From NCBI GenBank assembly GCA_964415935.1, contig CAYQCH010000019.1, positions 1 to 20,514 on the forward strand: a stretch of DNA of 20,514 nt. Reading direction: 5' to 3'. Origin of the DNA: CAYQCH01 sp964415935. Its GTDB lineage: Bacteria; Patescibacteriota; Patescibacteriia; VMEV01; CAYQCH01. The translations under genes were made by a program, and so were the position numbers. The notes under the pieces are model-generated. The model was not told where the DNA came from. It made no database searches and worked only from the letters and a program-made list of their open reading frames with translations. Of the stretch, positions 15,066 through 20,514 are shown piece after piece; the stretch's first letter is position 1, and every line of letters starts with the position of its first letter.

Positions 15066-16277
15066 TTAAAGATTCCTTAAGGTGGCCAGGACATTAACAG
15101 CTACGGCTCCGACATCGCGTCTTCGCGGCGCCAATTCCTCCAAAATATTCTCGCGCGACACCCACTTCCATTGAGAAAGCTCTTCAGACGCATGCAGGTT
15201 CAGTTCGCTGTCTTTGCCAATAAATTCCAGGATGAACAGATCCTGATCCTGGCCTTTATACCCCTTTACAAACTGGTACCAGCGCGGCCAGGTGTACCGG
15301 TGTGCCTTGGGCAGGTGAAACAACACGCGAAACGATTGCGTGCCCAATTCTTCGCCCATCTCGCGAAAAACAGCCTGTTGCGGGCTTTCCCCCCTATCCA
15401 CCCCGCCCTGCGGGAACTGCCAGCGCGCTTCATGGCTCCACCAGGGAGTTACAACCAGGGCGCGCGTATGCGTTCGATCGATGATGCAGGCGACGACATT
15501 CTTACGCATAATAAACCGCATGCGAAACTTCCAAAGCAACACGCGGCCAAGGAACAGGAATGTCGCGTTAAAGATGCGGCGGATGCGCCATGGCTGCGTA
15601 CCTAGCCGATACGCCCATTCCAGGCCATGCCTTTGCCAAAATGGCGACGGCTCCGACTTCTCTCCGGCCAGATAATCAAACAGCCCGCCTATGCCAACGG
15701 CAACGCGCACCATGGGCAGGCGCTTCATGTTCTTGGAAATCCACCGTTCCTGTTTAGGCGCGCCAAAAGCAACGAATAAAATGTCCGCGTGCGACGCCGT
15801 AACACGGTCGGCCAAAGCCTTAGCTTCCGGACCATCAACCGAGAATTGGCCTGCCCGCATGCCCTCTTCGGCGCCTGCGACAATAAGTCCAGGATACAGC
15901 ACTTGCAGGCGCCCGGCAGCCGCTTGCGCAACGCCTGGGCCGCCCCCGGCCAAATACACGCGCTTTCCAGCTTTGGCTGCGCTTTCGCAAAGAAATGCTA
16001 AGATGTCGCGTCCGGTAATACGCTCCGGGACATCCAATCCGAATATACGCGCTGCAAGTTGTAATCCGACCCCGTCAGCCACGGTGATGTCCGCTCGATT
16101 TATGGTCTTGTGAAAGCCATCTTCCCTCTCGGCCAGCAGGGCAATCTCCGGGTTCAGCGTTACAATATGGTGACTGCCCCTACCAGATGACAGCCATTGC
16201 TGCATGCGATGAAAAACCTCCTGACGGGTCAAGAGGTCCACCTTGGCGCCCAAAATGTGGATTTGCTTTTCGTTCAT
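15066..16277 (-). CDS. Fusion: WecG/TagA/CpsF glycosyltransferase plus RppH-like Nudix hydrolase
   Basis: A single uninterrupted 403-residue frame joining two enzymes. Residues 1-250 are a WecG/TagA glycosyltransferase (GT26; family members move ManNAc-type sugars from UDP onto a lipid carrier). Its motifs are TLNPEIALLA (40-49), ADITVADGVGL (62-72), ITGRDIL (87-93) and FVAFGAPKQERWI (168-180), then GIGGLFDYLAGE (195-206) and an amphipathic basic tail (225-256) that could touch the membrane. Residues 257-403 are a Nudix hydrolase. Its full Nudix box runs from Gly291 through Glu297 to R305-E306-M-G-E309-E310-L-G, preceded by WQFPQGG as in RppH and Ap4A hydrolases. The ATG at 16277 is preferred over a TTG at 16304, because a promoter -10 sits 6 bp upstream. 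An internal ATG at 15509 (Met257) marks the domain border and could start a separate Nudix product. Confidence 0.88.
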   Translation of the reverse strand: MNEKQIHILGAKVDLLTRQEVFHRMQQWLSSGRGSHHIVTLNPEIALLAEREDGFHKTINRADITVADGVGLQLAARIFGLDVPERITGRDILAFLCESAAKAGKRVYLAGGGPGVAQAAAGRLQVLYPGLIVAGAEEGMRAGQFSVDGPEAKALADRVTASHADILFVAFGAPKQERWISKNMKRLPMVRVAVGIGGLFDYLAGEKSEPSPFWQRHGLEWAYRLGTQPWRIRRIFNATFLFLGRVLLWKFRMRFIMRKNVVACIIDRTHTRALVVTPWWSHEARWQFPQGGVDRGESPQQAVFREMGEELGTQSFRVLFHLPKAHRYTWPRWYQFVKGYKGQDQDLFILEFIGKDSELNLHASEELSQWKWVSRENILEELAPRRRDVGAVAVNVLATLRNL

Positions 16278-16283
16278 GAATGC

Positions 16284-16313
16284 ATTGTAGGAGTTTTCAC
16301 CCAAAATGACGAG
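16284..16313 (-). promoter_or_regulatory. Promoter for the glycosyltransferase-Nudix gene, apparently leaderless
   Basis: Minus strand: -10 TACAAT (16284-16289, 5 of 6), with a weak -35 TCGTCA 18 bp upstream (16308-16313, 4 of 6). Only 6 bases separate the -10 from the ATG at 16277, so transcription is predicted to start at or next to the A of the start codon. It is divergent from the clpB promoter within a 122-bp gap. Confidence 0.45.
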
Positions 16314-16336
16314 TCAGACCAGCGCGAAATGCCCGC

Positions 16337-16365
16337 TTGACACCCCTGAAAAGCCTTCGTACAAT
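16337..16365 (+). promoter_or_regulatory. Strong sigma-70-type promoter for clpB
   Basis: Perfect TTGACA (16337-16342), a 17-bp spacer, and TACAAT (16360-16365, 5 of 6). The expected start of transcription, about 16372, falls inside the CIRCE operator that follows. Confidence 0.75.
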
Positions 16366-16368
16366 GGA

Positions 16369-16395
16369 TTAGCAGTCAACCCAATCGAGTGCTAA
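16369..16395 (+). promoter_or_regulatory. CIRCE operator (HrcA binding site) upstream of clpB
   Basis: TTAGCAGTC (16369-16377), 9-base spacer, GAGTGCTAA (16387-16395). The CIRCE consensus is TTAGCACTC-N9-GAGTGCTAA. Only one base in the left arm differs, and the right arm and spacing are exact. The element begins 3 bp after the -10 box and ends 4 bp before the ATG, so a bound HrcA repressor would block initiation, as at dnaK and groE operons. This predicts heat induction. hrcA itself is not in the window. Confidence 0.9.
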
Positions 16396-16399
16396 AACT

Positions 16400-19030
16400 A
16401 TGGTACCCATCAACAAATTTACGACTAAATCCCAAGAAGCGCTGCAGCGCACGCATCGCTTTGTTTTTGAGTCACGACACCAGGAAATGCGAACGGAACA
16501 CCTGTTGCTCATCTTAATCGAACAAGAAGACGGCATTGTCTCCTCCGTTTTGCAAAAAATCGGTGTGGATATCGATGCCATCAAGGTAAAGCTGCGCGGC
16601 AACATCGCCCAGTTTCCCGTATCAGAACAAGAAGTGAACATCAACCAGATCGTCTTGAGCCAGGACTTAAATCGCGTGTTGATTCAGGCGGAAAAGGAAG
16701 CGAGCAGCCTGTCAGACGAATACATCAGCACGGAACACTTGCTGCTGGCCATGACGGTGGAGCGCTCCCCTGCCTTGTCCTTGTTAAAGGAGCATGGTGT
16801 TGATTATGAAACGATATTAAAGATCCTTGTCGATGTACGCGGCACGCATCGCATCACTGATCCCGAACCCGAATCCAAATATCAGGCCTTGGAAAAGTAT
16901 GCCATTAATCTGACCCAGCTGGCGCGGCAGGAAAAACTGGATCCGGTCATTGGCCGAGACGATGAAATCCGCCGACTCATGCAAGTCATCAGCCGCAGAA
17001 CCAAAAATAATCCGGTGCTCATCGGCGAACCGGGTACAGGCAAAACCGCCATTGTAGAGGGTTTGGCGCAGCGCATTGTCAGCGGCGACGTGCCGGAATC
17101 GCTTCGCAACAAGGAAGTTGTTTCTTTGGACTTGGGGTCTCTTATCGCCGGCACAAAATTCCGCGGCGAATTTGAAGACCGCCTCAAAGCCGTCCTCAAG
17201 GAAATCAAGAACTCAGATGGTAAAATCATCTTGTTTATTGATGAATTGCATACCCTGATCGGGGCGGGAGCTATGGAAGGGTCCATGGATGCTTCCAACA
17301 TGCTGAAACCGGCGCTGGCGCGCGGCGAACTGCATGCGATTGGCGCGACCACGCTCAAGGAATACCAGAAGTACATTGAAAAGGACGCGGCGCTGGAACG
17401 ACGCTTCCAGCCGGTATTTGTCGGCGAACCAAGCGCCGATGACACCATTGCCATCTTGCGCGGCATCAAAGAAAAATACGAAATCCACCATGGCGTGCGC
17501 ATTACGGATTCTGCCATTGTCGCCGCGGCCACGCTATCCAGCCGATACATTACGGACCGTTTTTTACCGGACAAGGCCATTGACCTGATTGACGAAGCCA
17601 CGTCCGCTTTGCGCATGGAAATCGACAGCATGCCCGACCAGCTGGACAAGTACAAGCGCCAGTTAATCAAGTATGAAATTGAGCGCCAGGCGCTGAAAAA
17701 GGAAACCGATGCCCATTCGCGCCAGCGCCTGTCTGAATTGGAAAAGGAAATCAGTGAATTAAAAGAGAAAAGCAACGAACTGGAAATCCAATGGCAAACG
17801 GAGAAGGAAATCATCACCGATATTCGTCAGAAGAAAAAGGACATTGACCGCCTGAAACAGGAAGCTGACATCGCCGAACGCAATGTCGACCTGCAAAAAG
17901 TGGCCGAGATCCGCTATGGCCGGATTCCTCAGCTGGAAAAAACCCTGCAGCAGCTCCAGCAGAAGCTGGCGAAAATCCAGAAAGACCACCGCATCTTGAA
18001 AGAAGAGGTCACCGAGCAGGACATCGCCAATGTCGTTGCGCGCTGGACGGGAATTCCCGTCAGCAAAATGCTGGAAAGCGAATTGCAGAAGCTTTCTCAT
18101 GCCGAAGAGGACCTGGGAAAACGCGTCGTGGGCCAACCGGAGGCCATTTCCGTGATTGCCAACGCCTTGCGCCGCTCGCGCGTCGGCATTGCTGACGAGC
18201 ACCGCCCCATCGGCAGTTTCTTGTTTGTCGGACCGACGGGCGTCGGGAAAACCGAACTAGCCAAGGCGCTGGCGTCGTTCATGTTTAATGACGAACGTGC
18301 GCTTATTCGCATTGATATGTCGGAGTATATGGAGCGGCATGCTGTGTCGCGCCTGGTCGGATCCCCGCCGGGCTACGTCGGCTATGACGAAGGCGGCCAG
18401 CTGACGGAACAAGTCCGCCGTCGCCCCTACTCTGTCGTCTTATTTGATGAAGTGGAAAAAGCACATCCTGAAGCGTTTAACATCCTCCTCCAGGTTTTGG
18501 ACGATGGCCGTCTTACCGACGCCAAAGGACGCACGGTCAACTTCAAGAACACAATTATCATTCTTACCTCCAATGTCGGAACAGATGCCCTTGAAACCTT
18601 TGCCATCGGTTTTGACGGCTCAGGAAAGCAAACGTCCAAGCGCGACCACGCCTACGAACAGATGCGCGATCGCATCATGGAGGCCCTAAAGAACGCCTTC
18701 AAACCGGAATTCATCAATCGGTTGGACGATATCGTCATTTTCCGACACCTGGACAAGCAGCACTTGCGATCCATTGTCGACGTTCAACTCGAGCTGGCCG
18801 GGAAACGCTTGGCCCAGCGCGATATAAAAATGGTTCTGACGCAAAAAGTGAAAGACTACCTGGCCGAAACCGGCTTCAGCACCGTATACGGCGCACGGCC
18901 GCTGAAGCGCCTGATCCAGCATGAAATTCTTGATCCGCTCGCAGCCAAGCTCGTTGACGGCAGCGTAAAAGACGGCGATACGGTGCATGTCGACCGGAAA
19001 CGCAATGCCACGATCATCGAAGTTGCCTAA
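16400..19030 (+). CDS. clpB: ClpB-type AAA+ disaggregase with a ClpC-like IGF loop
   Basis: A two-ring AAA+ unfoldase of 876 residues (ClpB about 860). The Clp N-domain spans 1-150. NBD1 has Walker A GEPGTGKT (209-216) and Walker B ILFIDE (277-282). A full-length coiled-coil M domain (about 405-535) matches E. coli ClpB in length, not the half-length ClpC version. NBD2 has Walker A GPTGVGKT (611-618), Walker B VVLFDE (679-684), pore loop GYVGYDEGG (658-666) and sensor region GARPLKR (831-837). Unusually, IGF (736-738) lies 8 residues after SNVG, the place where ClpC and ClpA carry their ClpP-docking tripeptide; ordinary ClpB lacks one. It could therefore feed a ClpP protease as well as disaggregate. 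It is solitary, preceded by a promoter with CIRCE and followed directly by a terminator. No Shine-Dalgarno precedes the ATG. Confidence 0.93.
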   Translation: MVPINKFTTKSQEALQRTHRFVFESRHQEMRTEHLLLILIEQEDGIVSSVLQKIGVDIDAIKVKLRGNIAQFPVSEQEVNINQIVLSQDLNRVLIQAEKEASSLSDEYISTEHLLLAMTVERSPALSLLKEHGVDYETILKILVDVRGTHRITDPEPESKYQALEKYAINLTQLARQEKLDPVIGRDDEIRRLMQVISRRTKNNPVLIGEPGTGKTAIVEGLAQRIVSGDVPESLRNKEVVSLDLGSLIAGTKFRGEFEDRLKAVLKEIKNSDGKIILFIDELHTLIGAGAMEGSMDASNMLKPALARGELHAIGATTLKEYQKYIEKDAALERRFQPVFVGEPSADDTIAILRGIKEKYEIHHGVRITDSAIVAAATLSSRYITDRFLPDKAIDLIDEATSALRMEIDSMPDQLDKYKRQLIKYEIERQALKKETDAHSRQRLSELEKEISELKEKSNELEIQWQTEKEIITDIRQKKKDIDRLKQEADIAERNVDLQKVAEIRYGRIPQLEKTLQQLQQKLAKIQKDHRILKEEVTEQDIANVVARWTGIPVSKMLESELQKLSHAEEDLGKRVVGQPEAISVIANALRRSRVGIADEHRPIGSFLFVGPTGVGKTELAKALASFMFNDERALIRIDMSEYMERHAVSRLVGSPPGYVGYDEGGQLTEQVRRRPYSVVLFDEVEKAHPEAFNILLQVLDDGRLTDAKGRTVNFKNTIIILTSNVGTDALETFAIGFDGSGKQTSKRDHAYEQMRDRIMEALKNAFKPEFINRLDDIVIFRHLDKQHLRSIVDVQLELAGKRLAQRDIKMVLTQKVKDYLAETGFSTVYGARPLKRLIQHEILDPLAAKLVDGSVKDGDTVHVDRKRNATIIEVA

Positions 19031-19057
19031 AAAAAGCCCCGCTAAGCGGGGCTTTTT
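19031..19057 (+). terminator. Rho-independent terminator of clpB (symmetrical)
   Basis: AAAAAGCCCCGC (19031-19042), loop TAA, GCGGGGCTTTTT (19046-19057). This is a perfect GC-rich 7-bp stem flanked by A5 and T5, starting on the base after the clpB stop. The symmetry would let it work in both directions. Confidence 0.92.
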
Positions 19058-19083
19058 GATGTGCGATCGGGCCCGGCCGCAGG

Positions 19084-19112
19084 TTGTCTCGGAGGGCGCG
19101 GCCATGTATGAT
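19084..19112 (+). promoter_or_regulatory. Promoter for the secreted lysozyme-like gene, near-leaderless
   Basis: TTGTCT (19084-19089, 4 of 6), a 17-bp spacer, TATGAT (19107-19112, 5 of 6). Nine bases separate the -10 from the ATG at 19122, so the predicted transcript begins only 2-3 bases before the start codon. A 6-bp inverted repeat, GGCCGC (19075-19080) and GCGGCC (19098-19103), brackets the -35 box. Confidence 0.5.
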
Positions 19113-19121
19113 ATACCCACT

Positions 19122-20514
19122 ATGAAACGTACTATTACTTCGATTCTGCTGCTGGCAACCAGCGCATTCCTTTTACCTTTTCCGGCCCTTACGCTGCCGG
19201 CGCGGGCGGCCGTTTTTGACCCTGGATTGGTCATTACGGAACAAGATCTTTTCCGTCCTGGAAGCATGGACGCGGCGGACATCCAGCGCTTCCTGGACGA
19301 GCATGACGGGGTGTTGAAATCGTATTTTCACACGGACGTAGACGGGCTGTTAAAAACGGCCGCGATGATCATTGACGATGCGGCCGCGCGCCATCAAGTT
19401 AACCCACAATACCTGTTGGTGTTGCTGCAAAAAGAACAGGGCCTCATCACCAATCCTCAGCCGAAGCCCAGCCAGCTTGAATGGGCCACCGGATACGCCG
19501 CTTGCGACTCCTGCGATGTTGACCACCCCGGCCTGCAGAAATACCGAGGTTTTGCGCAACAGGTGGACTGGGCCGCCAAACGCACGCGCTATTTTTATGA
19601 AAACCAGGACGAATTCGTCTATAAGCCCGGCAACACCTACACCATTAACGGCCAGGAAGTCTACATCAAAAACGAAGCGACGGCCGTCATGTATAACTAC
19701 ACGCCCCATATTTCCGGCAATCGCCTGCTCTGGCGCATCTTCACCAGCTGGTTTCGGCCCGTTACACATCCGGATGGAACGCTATTGCAGGAATACGGAG
19801 AGCCAGGCGTCTGGCTCATCGCCCGCAACGGTATGCGCCACGCCTTTAAAAGCAAGGCGGCTCTTACCTCTCGATTCCGCCTCGAACAAATCATTCAGAC
19901 AGACAGGACGGCTTTGGAACAATACCCGGTTGGACCTGCCATTGCGCATGCACTTTACTCCCTCGTCCTCGACACGAACGGCAAGGTGTTTCTGATCACG
20001 AACGAAGAAAAGCGTTGGATTGAAGACGAGACAGCCTTCCGCTCTTTAGGTTTTACCTGGGATGAAGTAACACCCACCACTGACGACGACCTTGCCTTTT
20101 TTACAGAAGGCGACCCCATCAATGCTGCCAGTGCCCAGCCCTTTGGTGCGCTTATTCAAGATCCGGAAACATATGGCATTTACTACGTGGTGGACGGCAT
20201 GAAGCATCCGCTGCTTGCGCCAGAGCTGCTCACGCTTAACTTCAACGGAATGCGCGTGCGCAAGGCCTCGAGTCCTGAAGAGCTTGAACGCTACCCCAAA
20301 GGCGCTCCGGTGCTGCTTAACGACGGCAGCCTGGTAAAGACCGGATCTGATCCGCAGGTCTTTGTTATCGCCAACGGAAAAAAACTGCCCATTTACTCTG
20401 AGACGACTTTCAACGCGCTTGGCTATCAATGGACCAACATCCAGACCGTCAGCGAAGCTTTATTGGATTTGCACGAGCTTGGCGATACCCTGCGCGTAGA
20501 GCCACTGACTGATG
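19122..20514 (+). CDS. Secreted lysozyme-like domain protein with C-terminal tandem repeats, 3'-truncated by the window
   Basis: The frame is open to the window edge (464 codons seen). A signal peptide covers about 1-29, ending PARA. Residues 31-212 resemble a domain I recall from secreted actinobacterial and CPR proteins: FDPG at the start, SMDAADIQRFLD (48-59), LLVLLQKEQGL (98-108), WATGYAACDSC (121-131), and NEATAVMYNYTP to ISGNRLLWRIFTSWF (184-211). The KEQGL glutamate (Glu105) sits where a lysozyme-type catalytic acid would be. This is a family resemblance from memory, so wall-cleaving activity is inference. Cys128 and Cys131 could pair. After it come four repeats of about 50-65 residues (starting near 225, 279, 339 and 401), each with a W/Y-hydrophobic strand, an NG/DG turn, a basic K/R-x-P/W segment, and an ending such as LEQYPVG or LERYPKG. 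They look like surface or wall-binding modules. No neighbour indicates a partner. Confidence 0.75.
   Translation, partial: MKRTITSILLLATSAFLLPFPALTLPARAAVFDPGLVITEQDLFRPGSMDAADIQRFLDEHDGVLKSYFHTDVDGLLKTAAMIIDDAAARHQVNPQYLLVLLQKEQGLITNPQPKPSQLEWATGYAACDSCDVDHPGLQKYRGFAQQVDWAAKRTRYFYENQDEFVYKPGNTYTINGQEVYIKNEATAVMYNYTPHISGNRLLWRIFTSWFRPVTHPDGTLLQEYGEPGVWLIARNGMRHAFKSKAALTSRFRLEQIIQTDRTALEQYPVGPAIAHALYSLVLDTNGKVFLITNEEKRWIEDETAFRSLGFTWDEVTPTTDDDLAFFTEGDPINAASAQPFGALIQDPETYGIYYVVDGMKHPLLAPELLTLNFNGMRVRKASSPEELERYPKGAPVLLNDGSLVKTGSDPQVFVIANGKKLPIYSETTFNALGYQWTNIQTVSEALLDLHELGDTLRVEPLTD

Noticed and set aside
16278..16304. TTG start at 16304 for the glycosyltransferase-Nudix gene
   Set aside because: The extra nine residues are not family-like and the -10 box at 16284-16289 would then lie inside the coding region.
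19075..19103. GGCCGC/GCGGCC inverted repeat around the -35 box of the last gene
   Set aside because: Only 6 bp per arm in a GC-rich stretch, likely by chance; mentioned with the promoter but not claimed as an operator.
1..20514. tRNA genes, CRISPR arrays, insertion sequences, attachment sites
   Set aside because: No cloverleaf-like sequence, spaced direct repeats, transposase or integrase frame was seen; the window is almost entirely accounted for by single-copy genes.

Overview
The window looks like a compact bacterial chromosome segment, most plausibly from a Patescibacteria / Candidate Phyla Radiation (CPR) lineage of the Uhrbacteria/Magasanikbacteria kind. The reasons are: genes packed with 2-12 bp gaps or 4-bp overlaps, no visible Shine-Dalgarno sequence before any start, no lipopolysaccharide genes, a peptidoglycan-centred gene set, a compact membrane-anchored Mur ligase, and a secreted protein ending in tandem repeats of a kind I associate with CPR genomes. 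This assignment is inference from content and style, not from a database search. TGA is used as an ordinary stop, so the code is standard.

Layout. Positions 1-1385 hold the 3' part of a PBP2-type transpeptidase. A promoter then drives greA, lysS and a small RibL/TagD-like nucleotidyltransferase (1487-3852). A second promoter, whose -35 box overlaps the previous stop codon, starts a seven-gene run (3908-11347): serS, an alpha/beta hydrolase, a membrane-anchored MurF-like ligase, a DegT-family PLP enzyme, a FemAB-type aminoacyltransferase, FtsQ with an extra coiled coil, and a 63-residue membrane protein. It ends at a terminator shared with the converging minus-strand genes. On the minus strand, in transcription order, are a WecG/TagA glycosyltransferase fused to a Nudix hydrolase, gltX, a coiled-coil M23 peptidase (murein hydrolase activator type) and gpmA (16277 down to 11459). 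From 16400 a solitary clpB sits behind a strong promoter and a CIRCE operator and ends in a perfect terminator. The last gene (19122 to the window edge) is a secreted lysozyme-like protein with four tandem repeats, cut off by the window end.

How it fits together. Three aminoacyl-tRNA synthetases (Lys, Ser, Glu) and GreA supply housekeeping gene expression. The rest is largely envelope biology: wall synthesis (PBP2, the MurF-like ligase), wall modification (DegT, FemAB), division (FtsQ) and wall turnover (M23 peptidase, secreted lysozyme-like protein). ClpB provides heat-inducible protein quality control under HrcA.

The most interesting points are: the glycosyltransferase-Nudix fusion; a ClpB with a full-length M domain that also carries an IGF tripeptide where ClpC has its ClpP-docking loop; the five-pass membrane MurF-like enzyme in an overlapping wall cassette; near-leaderless promoters at three genes; a T at -1 of 14 of 16 start codons; a perfect 26-bp palindrome before the M23 gene; and the secreted repeat protein. 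No RNA genes, mobile elements or CRISPR arrays were seen, and no gene-free stretch exceeds about 125 bp.
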